Source of the DNA: Acanthopleura granulata | Lineage: Eukaryota; Mollusca; Polyplacophora; Chitonida; Chitonidae | Reading direction: 5' to 3' | NCBI GenBank assembly: GCA_016165875.1 | Contig: JABBOT010000009.1 | Location: forward strand, 13,582,370-13,646,369 | Length of the DNA stretch: 64,000 bases | In this document: positions 49,729 through 62,881 of the stretch, in pieces | Layout: every line of letters starts with the position of its first letter | Position numbering within the stretch: position 1 is the first letter of the stretch | Translations under genes and position numbers: made by a program | Notes under the pieces: model-generated | Told to the model about the DNA's origin: nothing | The model's database searches: none | What the model saw: the letters and a program-made list of their open reading frames with translations, nothing else

Positions 49729-50953
49729 AGTATAAATTAGTTAGCTCTCAAATCGTCATTTGGCTTAAGCGTAGGATAGCTTAACAACATTCGTGACCAC
49801 GTGGTGAAATTGACATCTTAGCAGCGCCACCTATACAAAAAAAGGACATGCCATCTGCTGATTTCTGTCCTATGTAGGGACCTCAGGTAATATACACAGC
49901 TCGACAATTTTAATATGTAAAAATTCCTACAAAAGTCCTCAAATGTTTTATTATTGAAATTAAATAAGATACACAAAGCAGACAAGTATTGTATGAATAC
50001 TTATGGCTTTAATTTATATGGGAAATATTGTGACCAAATATCGAGGAGGAGGAATTGTCATTTGTGATTTGGGCTCGTAGACTACATTTTTGCAAATTTT
50101 CAGCTGATGGAAAAATATACATGTTCATGTACCTGAAGAAGTATTGATTTGTACAGAATTCTCATTTAATGCCTTATCTCAAGGAGATCACCAACCAATA
50201 GTTTTTGGTAACGGAAGTGTATCTAAAAATGGTGGGCTTTTATGCCTCCTTGCCGCTAATTATAAATGAGGAAAAGGGACATTTCAGGGGATGTGCGTAA
50301 AATTTTTATTTTGAACATTTTCTGTTCAGTTTTCATGATTCATGTTTTTTGTTTTGTAGTGAAAAGTTATTATACAAAGAATTTAAGCGAATACGCCCCC
50401 CCCAAAAAAAAACACTTTAAACAAAACTGATAAATTTAATTCTAAATGGTGCAAATTAAATGCTTACATGCGGAAAGATTTTCTCTGCGGTGTAAACCTT
50501 TCCGCCAAAGAGAAAAAGTGTACCCCACATGGTGAAAAGCTTTCACAATGGAGACAATGTTTACATGTCTTGAGGAGATAACTTTATAGTGCAAAGATCT
50601 TCGCCGCGGTGGAACTTTTTTCTCAGCTTTTGAAAGTTTGTCTAAAGTGTTTTTGTGCTTCCCTTTTGAGTACACTTCAAATTTTTGGTCCTTAAGGATA
50701 AGTACGTTTCACCAGCAAAAAAACTATTAATCATGGCAAATCAGCAGACAATGCTACAAAATTTCGAATGGTAATAATCGGCCACAGCAAACAGTAGATA
50801 TCTTATATAATAGTTCATAATTTTTAGAGTTGAAACGTTCAGGAAAATGTGTGTTGTTTAAGGGCAGTAACTCTCTGCTGGCATTTTGGGAGGAATGTAC
50901 ACTGTAAGCAGGCTCATTTTTAACATCCGGGCACTCATAGTAACGACGCTGAA
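49729..50953. promoter_or_regulatory. Shared start region of CCDC86 and RSRC2
   Basis: The divergent start codons at 49728 (minus) and 50954 (plus) are 1,225 bp apart, and no other gene lies between them. The two ends (49740-49850 and 50850-50953) are the likely 5' UTR/core promoter zones. The middle is AT-rich with a 7-C run followed by an A run near 50396-50411. No TATA box was confidently assigned. Confidence 0.55.
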
Positions 50954-53900
50954 ATGGACCTGCTGCACAGCTACGACGATGATGGGGAGAGTAGTCAAAT
51001 GTCAGATAACAGACAGTCTGTCGACCCTGTTGGCGTTGTAAGTGTTTGATGTCTCAGAAGAACCGATTTTTACAGTAAAATTTTACTAACAGAGTGAACA
51101 GAAGTGCAAGGTCCTAATCGGTATTTTCACGGTGCAAAAAAATCAAGATGGCCGCCACCAATCATATGCGTGAACATCTTGATTTTATTTAACTGCTAGA
51201 GCCTATAGTATGGAGACTGTATTTCTCATTCTCTGTAAACAGGGCGTTTGACGAAGATGGTTAAGCTATAGCCTTTGCTGGCCAGCTGACCACCACCAGT
51301 TATCGCTGATAAAAATGCCGTGCGTCTCACGAGTCTTAAGGCCATAGTAAGTTGCTCAGATTTTTCAGCTCTCCCATGTTCAGAGGTGTCCTGAAACAGA
51401 AAAATAAACGAATCCAACCCCCATTTAACCAAACCGCTAATTTTCCTTATGCACTATTAACATGATATATATGAACTTCGGTGTGAAAAAGTATCATTTG
51501 AATGCAATTACCTACCATGTAGATGTAAAATCGCCAGCCGACCCACGGCCACTCTCTCAACAGTTCATGATCAAAAAGTCACTTCAAAAATTTCTTGCAT
51601 AATCTGTGCATTGTGGATTGGCTGGCGATTTTACATTTTCATGGCAGGTATTTAGGTTCACATGATACCTTTTCCTATCAAAGTTCATGCATATCGTGTT
51701 TATAGTGGGTGGGACAACTAACAGTGTTGTTAAATGGGGGCTGGATTCTTTTATTTCTCTGTTTCAGACTCCTCTTAGAATGGGCGAGCTGCAAAATTTG
51801 AGCACTTTACTATGGCCTTCAGGGGGAATCATACAAGTTTTGCAAACTTTTGCCATTAGACAGGCCTTCTCACAGATTTTGCTGTCATTTTGGAATCAGG
51901 GCACATAGGACATTGAAATCTGGAGTACATAGGCAACAGACTTTGGAGAATATTTTGCAGTACTAATCAAAAGTATTGGCAACATACAAACACATTTGTC
52001 ACATGTTCAACTTACCTTTTGATGCCAAACAGTTCTTTCAGAGGCCTTAGCTCCAGCAACAATGTAAATGAACTACAAACATTCCTCAGACCACTCTCTA
52101 TACAATGCTACCAATATAGCAATATCTCTAACTCGGTGAAAAAATAAAAATCCAAACAGCTGGACTGAACAGTATTTCCAAGCACGTGCCATTTTGTTCA
52201 TATGGTGCATTATGTTCATCGAAGTCTAACTTGTACACTGAGTGTATCCTTCAGCTAATGACCATTGATTGGCTTATAAACCAGTGTTTTTCCGCTCAAT
52301 ATCAAGGAATACTCTTTTGTAAACAAGCCATTTTGGGTACAAGAGCGGGAATTTAAAATGGGCTACTTTCTACCACGTATTTGTTGTTTTGATGACTCTG
52401 GAGAATGATATGGCTGCCATTGAGAGTAGGTGTTAAACTCTTTGTTACTTCGAGAGGTTAGATGTGTTTGCTGAGTGTAAATATTAGTAACATTGTGTAG
52501 AGGAAGTTTTGTGGAATGTATCAAGTACATTCTTACAGCTGTTGGAGGTGAGGATATCCCCATATATTAATCTTGATGACCAGCAAGTTTCAAGGCTTGG
52601 GTGACTGGGTTAAGAAATGACGGATATATCCGTGAGAACACCTTCATTCTGGATAGCAATGGCAAGAGTTGTATGACTGGTCCTTGAATAAACAAACAAA
52701 AACGAGTCAGCATTTCAGGAGTCTTGCAAGTTTACGCTGGTTGAGGTGAAACAAGGGGTATAATCTGTCGAAGTGACGTGGATAACAGTGCTGATTAAGT
52801 GATTTTATGCCAAAAGGTAAGACGAGGCAGCTTCCTTAAGATCCTGTCTACTGCCACTTAGTCTGCGAGACAGTACCTCTGACTTCTGCTTGTGTGAACT
52901 TGAGAGACTCCCAAAATGCAACCTTGACTTAGAGCAATGTCTTGTGAAACAACTCCATTTTATTAGTTAATCTTTAAGAAGTGTTTTGAGTTGTTTATGT
53001 CTGTGTTTAAATGCAAATGATAGAAATAAGAATTCGGTAAGTAGACATATGAAGTAATTGTTTTTGTTGGAAGCTATGTGAATCCGAACAATAGGTATAA
53101 TCCTATGAAGTGATGGTTGTATATACTCAGGTCCTTGTATCGAGGTTAACAAGAAGTGTAACATACCATGCAGTCATATATATATATATATATATATTGC
53201 TTCCTTCCCTGTTTTTAAAAATGTGGAGTATTATATGGCTGAATAGTATGATATACTTCTCAGCTGTCATAATCTAGATACAGGCTCTTATGATTGTATA
53301 CGGTGACACTGAACCTTAGTTTTGTTTGATTAAAATGATTTCATATTGTTCCATAGTTCATAGTTACCCCTAAAGTCATGTTCCGGATCTGAAGATAATA
53401 TGCTTAAGATTTTTTTTGCTAGCTGTTAAATGCTGCCCTCCTTGTGCATGCAGATTTGGTTGAATTGATAATTAGTATAGCAGATAAACATGCTGAAAAG
53501 TAGGTTGTGATGGAAAAAGGTGTAACGAGATTTTTTGCTTTCACATTCTTTGTAACGTGAAGTCGTTCACGACTTGTGATCAAGAGCCAATAAGGCACCG
53601 AGACGGCGTAGTTAAGATGCCAACGGCTGCATGTGGGGCGTAAGTACAAGTCGGACCAGCCACTGGCCAGTCTCTGACACTTTTCTTCCATCACGGGTAA
53701 ACCCATAAACATTACTCTGACAAGCTCTTCAGTATTGTATGTATGAGAATTTCCCAAACTATAGCAACGGCCTTCTATTCAAACTTTTCTTAGTCATTCC
53801 ACCAAGTCATTTGGGCTGAAGCCTTACATTGTTCTTTGATCAGGTTATTTTTAGGACATTAAGATCGTGTGTTCTAACTTTTCTGGTCTTCAATTTATTA

Positions 53901-56900
53901 TTATTATTTTTATGCTGCTTCATTGAAACCTAACTGTCATAGATTGGAAGCCTTCTGTTCAGTATGATTGCATTTATGATTGTGCTTGCATGTTGCCTGG
54001 CTTTCATACTCTCATTATTCTTTGTTCTATTAAATGCTTTTTAGCCTGCAGGTGTTGAAAGAGTTCCTACTGGTGTGGCTAAACCAACAAATGACCTGGA
54101 ATCAGAATGGGCTAATTTTGAAAAACTACTGGCCGGATCCGAGACTTCCACTGAAGATAACAAGCCCAGTATCGCTACCATCCCAGATGAAAAGGTATCC
54201 CGTTCAAGGACGCACTCCAGGTCACGTTCTAAGTCAAGGTCAAGGTCAAACAGTTCCCGTTCCTCCAGTTCTTCAAGGTCATCATCGGCCGATTCAGTAA
54301 AGGAAAAGAAAGGTGAAGCAAAAAAAACGGTGCATACGGCAAATTTGATAGTCATATGTTAATGAGTAGATGAGTAAGTTTTTTGTGTATTTAGTTTGTA
54401 AGATCACAGCTCTGAATACATCATAACAAGCATTGCAGTACAAATGTATACATGCATGAAATTGAGACACTCCCCTGTTTGCAGCAAGAGTACAAAATTA
54501 CTGTTTCTCACAACTGAATGAATTAGAGTGGATTGGAAAATCGAAAGTGCTGCCTTGCTTTGACTGTAAATGAGTCTGCCTGTTCGAATCCAGCGGTTGC
54601 TGTTTCGTTCACAGCCTAAAACTTGCAAGTTTGTGAGGTGCTTGGTGAAAGTCGATAGTTTCTTCGACCCTTAATAGCGACTGCTGTTATGTTAATGGAA
54701 TATTAGTGAGTACAGCGCTCAAATGCCAGTGGATCAAATACTGTTTAAATGTTGAGAGACTTACAGATTTGAACATGGCAAATGTAAGAATGTGAATAGG
54801 CAGAATCTTTAGTTTTCTTAACGTTTAAAAAAACCTTTTAAACGTCATCTGTTTGTGTGAGCACCTTTGTTGTAGATGGATCTAACCATTCAGTGAACAC
54901 TTTCTTGTGGCTCATAATCCTTAAAGTGGCGTTTTGAGATACATTTTGACAGGTAATATTATGACAAAACATTGATAAAAGGTGCAATGGTCTTGTCCCA
55001 TGTTCTCATCTTTTTGGTCACTTGTTTTTGAAATGTAAGTTTGAATCTTATGTTTATATTGTCAGCACAGTGCTTGCATGTAATAGTATGGTGTTTTGTT
55101 TTCAGAAAAGAAATCCGATTCTTCAAGCTCCTCAGATGAGGTGAGTGTGAAAAGGCTCACATGCAAATTTCTTTAAGATCATTGTTTTTGTATTTTTTTT
55201 TTCAAGAAAAGTAATCACTGAAATGATAGAAAAAAGACATTTAAAGAAGGGAAAAAAGGATGTATTGTAGTGTGGTATTGATGTGTGTTGTAGGAAGACA
55301 AGAAGGCAAGTTCTGACAAGCTGAAAGATGGAGGACATGAATCAAACAAAGATAAGGTATGGGTTTGTATAGTGTGTAGAATGTCCACCAGGCCACACAG
55401 CCCAGAGTTTATGAGCACCACTCGTGTTGTGTATCACATATATCAAGATTTATATGCTGTCATACATTATGATTATCTCTAATTCATGGCTGTGTAAATG
55501 CATCTGTGATTGGCATCCTACTCTTTAATGCCCAAAACATTATTTGTAATTAGTTTTAATTTAAGTGTCCAAAGCATTTTCATATTGGAATATTAACATT
55601 TGGGGGACATGATATTATCACATCAGTTTGTTATAAAAGTGAGGTGTGTTGTTGAGAGGCTGCACTCTTGAATGTGCCATGAGCTTGATACTCCAGATTT
55701 GCTCACTTCAAAGAAGTTGTCTCGGTATTTTTTCCATTGAAAGGGATGCTAAAAAGGTATCGTGTCTTTAAGACTGTCTCTTGACATAGGGGATAGGCAA
55801 AGAGCTGATCAGCCCAGTTTCAGCTTACTCGATGTAACTTTGTGGTGGGGGCATGACATTTCAGTGAAAGACTGTATTTGTCAGAGGTATGCCTGTTATC
55901 TCAACCACACAAAACTGATGCACCAACCAGTCAATGTATATCTGCACTTCCTTGACATGGTGATACTGTAGAAACTGTCAACCCCATTTTATCTTTACTA
56001 ATGTTTTTCTCTTGCTTGGTTTCTACAAAGACCCCCATTTCTCCCCACCACAGGATTCTGTGTCTACAAGGTCTCCTGAAATTGCTCAGAGGCAACGCTC
56101 TCCAACCCCCATTGAAGCCCCACGGTCCAGGTCCCGATCAGTGGAGAGAAAGAAGTCCTCGGACACGTCGCGTAGGAAATCTAGATCCAGGTCGCGTGAT
56201 CGCCATGGCCACTCATCTCGGAGACGGAGACGATCTAGGTCAAGTTCCAGGAATAGGGAGGTACGGAAGCTCGGAAGGGCAGACAGGAAATTGAGATCGT
56301 TGACTACCACATTGTGACTTGATTGCTCATATTTCACCAAAATGGTCAAAACATTTGTTTTCAATAAAAAAAATGCCTTTAGGCGGTGTTGTCTGATACA
56401 TTAAGTGAAAGGCAAGCAGTTTCAGATCTATTGCTTGAAGATAATGAGGTGTTCACTGTGTGTTCAGCCCTGGACCATGTTCCACAAAGCAATCGTAGGC
56501 TAAGTTGATTGTAACTACTTTAGCTATCTATCTGTTTAACATGGGTTGTCATGGTAGTTACATTCAACTTAGTTTATGACTGCTTTGTGGAACAGGGGCC
56601 TGGTCTTCAACAAGGAATCCTACAACACCACTGCTCTCTGAGCCATGTTGGGAGCATGCAGTTGGCACTGCTTGGGTGATCCTGCATGAAGTTCATTAGT
56701 GGTGACATGGCTTCCACCAGTATTGCATGCAGTTTGAGATTCCTGCGGTGAGGAAAAGCGTCTGAGCATTTTTTACCACTAATTATTATGAAACATGTTT
56801 TTAAAACTCCACCAAACGGACATTTTGTGCAAATATGTTATAAGAATTTCAGATTGACTGCAAGCAGGTGTTAATCAAAGTTGTAAATAATATCATGACT

Positions 56901-59900
56901 TCATTCATCAGTCTGTTTAATCTTGGAAGATCTGATTAACCCATTGATTACAGAAGGGACGTCATCGAGGATCACGGTCTAAACGCCATCGACGAAGTCG
57001 CTCCAGAGATCGTCATCGGCGGTCAAGACGGAGGAAGTCCCGTGACCGCTCTCGTTCCAGGAATCGGAGCCGAAATCGATCACGAAGTCGGGACAGGAAG
57101 CACAGGAGACGGGGAAAGCATCACCGAAGTAGAAGCCGGTCTCGATCGAGAAGTAGAGGTTCCACACATCGCTCGCCTCACCGTGAGACTGGGCGATACA
57201 GAGATCAGAAGTTTGCAGGGGCAGGCTTTAGAAGCTCTGAGGCAGCCAAGCCCACCTTTAAGGAGAAGATGAGGCAGCAGCTTCTGAAGGCCAGTAAGAT
57301 GTTGACACAACAGGCTCAAGCTGGTCAGCTGCCTGCTGAGGGAGAAAAACCACTTGGTGAGCCAGTCCAGTATTCCAGCGACACATAGAACAGATCCAGA
57401 CACAGAAATTCATGAATTCGGCCTCAATGAAGGGATACATTTTGATATCATTGGTTTGAGATAGGCGCTGAATCATGGGGAATGTGGCAACTAGCAAGTT
57501 TCTGTGTTATTGAGTTTCTCTGATTAAAACAGTATAACTTAAGAGCCCAATATGATTTGTTTCCATGGTTTCATGTTGAATGCTTGCGTTAGCCACTAGA
57601 ACACACAAAGTGAGGTTCATTGGGATTGGAAAGTGAAATACGAATCAGATCTATTCATTATACTCCTAGCATGGCTTCTTGTTAAGTGCAAGAGATAGGG
57701 TATCAAAACTTTTGGTTTCTTATGGATTCATTTCTTTGAAACTTAAATGTTTCTAAACCTTACAGTATTGATGTAACCTGTCTTTTTTTTTCTGAATTCA
57801 ATTGATTTTATGTTGGTCCCAAGAATTTACACCAGGAGCCTACTCAGATCTGCCATCTACTTTTCAGAATCACCCAAAGAGAAGCCAAGCGCTCTGCCAT
57901 TGAACGTAACTAATGCTTTCCAGAATGCTACAAACTCGTCCAACGTCACTCCCCAGATGGCGCTGCTTCAAACCATGGCCGTCATGCACCAGAAGGTATG
58001 TGCACCATTTAACATCTTTGTGACCTGTTTACATTGTTCATAGTACATGTGCTGTTTATATTCTATTGAAAGTGCCCTTAAACCTTGTTGAATTGTTCTG
58101 TCAATCTATTCATCAGCTGACGTGTTCATATCCTGGTCATGAAAATTGCACCAGGACTAGCTTTAATGGGATTATGATATAACATTAACAAGTTAGTTTA
58201 CAAGAATCATACAGCACACTTGAAAATATGTTTGACTAGAATTGTCTTGTCAATACTCCTTAAATATTTACAAACATTTATTAAGACCAACAGTTTCGAA
58301 GTTCTCCCATTATTCTGTTTCTGTGTGCACAACACAGCCTGTACATTTACTAAGGAGCTTTGACTAGTTTACAATTACACACAAATATACACAATATACA
58401 CTAATATATCTTGTGTATAGAACAAACCATGTGCTGAACTGCAAAGAAACATGTGACAGCAACATGAAAGTCTCTCACTTCACAGCTTTTGGATGGCACA
58501 ATAGTCCTATACATCAAGATACTGGATAATAGTATGGGCTTACTGGTAACTATCCTATATAAGAACTTAAAGAAGGTTAGGTTAGGCCCCAGGTCAAACT
58601 TAGTTTCAGCTTTTGGTACTCTCTCTGATCTTACATTTGAACTTAAATGCAAATTTCCAATCTCATTACATATATCTAATATTACCCTAAGTATGAAAAT
58701 AAAAATTCCTGGGGTAATTCTCCATTTCAGTACAGTATGCTGTTTTCAGGTTAAGACAAAGTCTGACAACTATGTGATCCTGGGGTCAGGAGTCATGTAT
58801 AGGGGGATATCGAACAGCAAGTTTTGGTAGAAATTGCTACCTTAAAATTGAAGGAAATGCCCCAAACCCCCCTACGACATATGTAGGTTAAACAGCCTTT
58901 TTAAGCTTGATCTATATCCCTGTTTATACATTAGCTGTCAAAAAATTAATGTGAGAAATGATGAGAAAATGTTTGGGAAATGGATCTAAATAAGTTGGTC
59001 TATTAAACATAGATATTATGTACACAACACAAAGTAATGTTGTGGTATTGCAAATGAAACAGCATTGGGGTAGTTTTGGTAGCAGTATTGAAGGCAGAAG
59101 TAGTGAATAATATGTAGGTTTTCTGTTTACACTCTTGGTATCTTCCCCTGTAATCTTCATCATTGGTGAATAGTGGTCAGTTTTAATTGGTTGAATACCG
59201 TTCCCTTTTCAGGCGCAGGAAATGACAGGGATTGCTGTACCCAAGTATTACAACCCTGCTGCTGTGAACCCCCTGAAGTATGCAGAACAGGTACAGAAGA
59301 GAAAACTGCTGTGGGCGAAGTCTAAGGAGAAGAAAGAGGTAAAGAGATCCGCTGAATTGTCACGTCTGTCACTTGTCCCGGATATTGGGTTATCTAAGGG
59401 ACAAGATTAGCCTATAATTCCTTGTTAAACATCAAACATGGGGCTACTTCGGGTGACAGCACCAGAATGGTAAAAGATGTCAGAAAGGGGATTTGCAATC
59501 CCAGTAATACTATAGGAACTGGCATGAAATTATACAAAATTAATAGTAATTTAGTCTGTGGTTGTCATTTTAACCACACCAGTGATTGTAAATAAAATTC
59601 AAAGTGAGAAGCGTGCGTGTAAGAAAGGAAAATTATTATGAAGTTTTTTATCTTGCATTTGCTAATTTGTGTGAGTTAATAACCAATTTCTCCAACCCTC
59701 CCATGGGATGGAGTGAAAGTACTTTGAGGCGTCCATTGTGGTCGGAGGTTTTCATCCAGGGAGTTGCAGAGATGAGCAAATGTACAATATATATAGAAAA
59801 TAGATTACACCTGAAGTTGGCTTATCCACACTTGCACAGTTTGTCTTATTTTGACTGTGCATAACAAACTTACCTCCATGTATCTGCCCATTTCAGGAAA

Positions 59901-60166
59901 CGCAGGGAGTGTGGGAGGCAACAAGCTTTAACTCTGACCAGGACGGCAAAGTTGCGGCCAAGTTCCGTAAGCTGATGGGGATGAAGGAAGGGGAGGAGGA
60001 CCATGAGGGAGAGGGCGGGGCTGCCCACAAGTCCGAAGATATCAATCGTAAACAACAGGAACTGTTTCAGCGACTTGACCGCGAGTATGAGTTCGCACGA
60101 ATGACGACGCACACGCACCGAGGAATTGGGCTAGGTTTCCAATCCCAGGGACTTCCAGATACATGA
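50954..60166 (+). CDS. RSRC2: Arginine/serine-rich coiled-coil protein 2
   Basis: Nine exons, 50954-51037, 54045-54312, 55106-55140, 55294-55356, 56054-56260, 56954-57356, 57868-57995, 59213-59338 and 59897-60166, join in phase to 527 aa ending in TGA; all introns are GT..AG. Residues 1-120 are acidic/serine-rich (MDLLHSYDDDGESSQ, LESEWANFEKLLAGSE). Residues about 165-300 form an RS domain dense in SR/RS/RD dipeptides, as in splicing-linked proteins. A helical segment follows (FKEKMRQQLLKASKMLTQQA). The C-terminal part is diagnostic for RSRC2: VTPQMALLQTMAVM, GIAVPKYYNPAAVNP, KRKLLWAKSKEKKE, KFRKLMGMKE, and an end of EFARMTTHTHRGIGLGF. Human RSRC2 is about 434 aa; the N-terminal block makes this one longer. 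A nuclear role in RNA processing is inferred from the RS domain. Intron 1 is about 3 kb. Confidence 0.93.
51310..51840. repeat. Large inverted repeat with exon-like arms (RSRC2 intron 1)
   Basis: The minus strand of about 51310-51543 and the plus strand of about 51612-51840 align along their whole length: GGCTGGCGATTTTACAT, CATGG(T/C)AGGTA, AAAGTTCAT/GAAGTTCAT, GTTAAATGGGGG(T/C)TGGATTC, TTTCTGTTTCAG, GAGCTG(A/C)AAAAT and TTACTATGGCCTT. Arms are roughly 220 bp and the loop about 70 bp. In each arm a polypyrimidine-AG resembling a splice acceptor precedes a short open stretch. Confidence 0.8.
53176..53198. repeat. (TA)n microsatellite
   Basis: About 11 AT units in RSRC2 intron 1. Confidence 0.9.
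56475..56600. mobile_element. Foldback (MITE-like) element 3 (RSRC2 intron 5)
   Basis: The left arm at 56475-56517 (CATGTTCCACAAAGCAATCG..., CTAAGTTGATTGTAACTA) and the reverse complement of the right arm at 56600-56551 (CTGTTCCACAAAGCAGTCAT..., CTAAGTTGAATGTAACTA) match over more than 40 bp with a short loop. No coding capacity. It sits between exons 5 and 6. Confidence 0.8.
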
Positions 60167-61354
60167 CACTGAGGTTTATGTATTCTTCACTTCCTGGCCC
60201 CAGGGTCAGAGACTCATTCACCCCACCCACTCTTCACCTTCCCTCTCCTTGTTCTTGGAATTGGGTGTGGAAGGCACATTGTGGAATTTTCATGTATTCT
60301 CAGTGGACTTTGCCATGTACTTGCAAGAGGTGTTCAGAGAATGCGGACATACGGACACCTGATTAGCATTGAGGATAGGAAGAGTGATCTGCTCTTAATT
60401 TGTCCCAGAAGACTTGACAAGGAAGCATGTCTATACTGGACTGAGGGACTCCTATTGAAATTTTGATGTGAAATCAAATCTTATTTAAGTTAAAGTACGT
60501 GTGACTGGTGTAACCAGCTGTAAACGGATGAGAGCATAAGGTCAAAATTGAGGGGGAAAATAGTTAGCAGACAGGGATGTTTACATTCTTTCTGTTCACA
60601 ATTGCTACATTGACTTCTCATCCTTAAGTGGCTTTAGCAGGTTAAGAGGTCCGTTAAGAAAAGTGATCATAAACGTTATGTGGACTTGTGAAAGACGTTC
60701 TTAATCTTTGTCTCAGCATGGAGTTATATGCACTTTTGTACTGGAATCTGACTCTTGAGGGCAATACTATTGTGTTCCAGATAGATTCTGGAATATAAAT
60801 TAACTGTGATAATTGAATACCCGAATATGAAATTGTGCACTACCTACCCCTGTATGTGAACAGTGCTTGTGAGTATAGCCATTACGGCTTCATTACCCCC
60901 AAACCTACCTGCGTACTAACTTCTTTTGTGCAAAAATGGAATGTTACTCTCTGTCTGGATGTGGCTTCTGTTATCTGATAATTTGATAGAGAACTTGCCC
61001 TGGTCACCAGAACACATGGGAATCACAAAGTTTTTATTCATTTGTCTTAACTATAAATACTATATATATAATTATCTTCATTATTTGTATACCCCGATCC
61101 CTCTCCCAAATATAAATTTAGCCAGAGTTTAAACTCGCTATGTTTCCCTCCTGTTACATTTATCAGAATATGGTCTCTCAAACACACAGACAACCCTGAC
61201 TGAACTCACAAGTATACCCTAGAGTTACTGGACTCGTTTAACTTAGTTTTTCAGTACTAGTACTTAATAGGTAATGTTCAACAAAGTGTGTAGTTGACAA
61301 GCATGTGTAGGATGTACATTGTAGTATTGGCTTTGTTAACTTTTGTACTTGTTA

Positions 61355-61423
61355 GAATGAACTCGCCACGATATGGCTGAGATATTGCCGATGTGGGGTT
61401 AAGCCATAATCATTCATTCATTT
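61355..61423 (+). mobile_element. SINE 3' tail fragment (second family type)
   Basis: GAATGAACTCGCCACGATAT, GGCTGAGATATTGCCGATGT and GGGGTTAAGCCATAATCATT followed by CATTCATTCATT. A gene-like GCCGATGT..TTAAGC block with a tetranucleotide tail is a common SINE ending in molluscs, and the TTAAGC..tail layout resembles the copy at 32410-32795. Confidence 0.6.
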
Positions 61424-61808
61424 TGTTAGAATGAGAAATTTCAAAACTGAACATCAGTGTAAGTCCGTCACAGAGATCATTAAGGTTTGTTATTTAGAAT
61501 TTATTTGTTTTTGCCTGATTTTTGATTTCTGTCAACTCAAGTTGAGGTTTTGACTGCATACACATCCTATGTTTCAGCTGAGAAAACATTTGCGGAGTAA
61601 AATATTTAGGCAGTGCTGTGGGTTTGTTATAGCAAGTATATGTCATACTGGTGCCTCTGTTTGACTCACACAAACACCAAGACTATCATTTATTTTTCTG
61701 TTGGTAACACAGCATGTTGTCAACAGCAACTCATAATAGATTGCAATAATGTGTTAGGTGGTATTTATCTATGCGCATACATTGCCTGTGGACATACTTT
61801 ACCTTGTA

Positions 61809-61814
61809 AATAAA
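61809..61814 (+). terminator. Candidate RSRC2 polyadenylation signal
   Basis: AATAAA in TTGTAAATAAAATGCC, 1.64 kb after the stop. Distance makes it uncertain; another AATAAA-like site near 62075 is also possible. Confidence 0.3.
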
Positions 61815-62856
61815 ATGCCATTGGATGTGCTGGCAAATTACTAAATCTGTTCTAATACATGTACATCAGATTCTGTGCTTCAAAGGGCTTCAGCTGTAAA
61901 GGATCAGAGAAGGTGTGGAATTGCCCTATGACTGCTCAGTATTCCTGCAATTTACTGTTTTTTTTTCAACTTTCAGTTACACTCATTGTTTAAAATAACT
62001 TTGAAGGTTAAATACAGTACATGTTGGATGTTGACAGTCAAGTGTTAACATTTGTACCAGCAAAGACTTCATAATTAATAAATCTTAAGTTTCTTGCTGA
62101 TCCCTTGCAATGGGTGGGCATCGTAAATAGTCCAGATATGTTGGTCTCTGAGTTATTCATTTTCTTGAAGAGAAAAATAACCTGCTAGGATTAGGTCCTC
62201 ACAGTCCTGTCGTGCCTGCGTGTAAAATCCAGTTCCCAAATGTTGAACTGAAGCATTGTGTTCAGAACTTAGCTGTTTTCATTCATCTACATACCCTGGT
62301 AAATGGCACGTGAAATACATGTATTCCAAAGAAGGGAAGAATACCCAGTTCTTAGCTATGTCTCACCAGAATGAAGGGTGAATATAGATGTTGCCTGTAG
62401 GAAGTGGACGTACAAGATACGGTAAATGACCGAGAATGTCCAAGTTGGGCATTTAGCCCGATATTGAGTGTTTTATTGATGTTACAATAATTTATTCTCT
62501 TACTTTGCCTCTTAAAAATGCATGATTTTAGACAAAAGTTAAGGTTACTTAACTGCAAATCTATTGAACTGAAAGTGATTTCTCCTCCTAACAAGTATGC
62601 ATGGTCATACATGTATGTGATCAAAAAGTACAAAGCTGTCATTTATCAGTGTTCATCAGTTTATTGTGACCTGAATCTACTGGTATGCCTTGATACAAGT
62701 AATTCGACATGTCTGTAAGTTGAGTATCATTATAAGAATTATGCACCAGTAAGAGCTTCTACTGGTTACCACTATTGGAGTTAACTGCCCACCAGAATAT
62801 GTAAAGAGGCAAAACACACACACAGGTAGGGCAAGAAGAAAAGGTTTGCTGCATGG

Positions 62857-62881
62857 ATATATATATATATATATATATATA
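62857..62881. repeat. (TA)n microsatellite
   Basis: About 12 AT units in the RSRC2 3' flank, preceded by a CA-rich stretch at 62813-62825. Confidence 0.9.
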
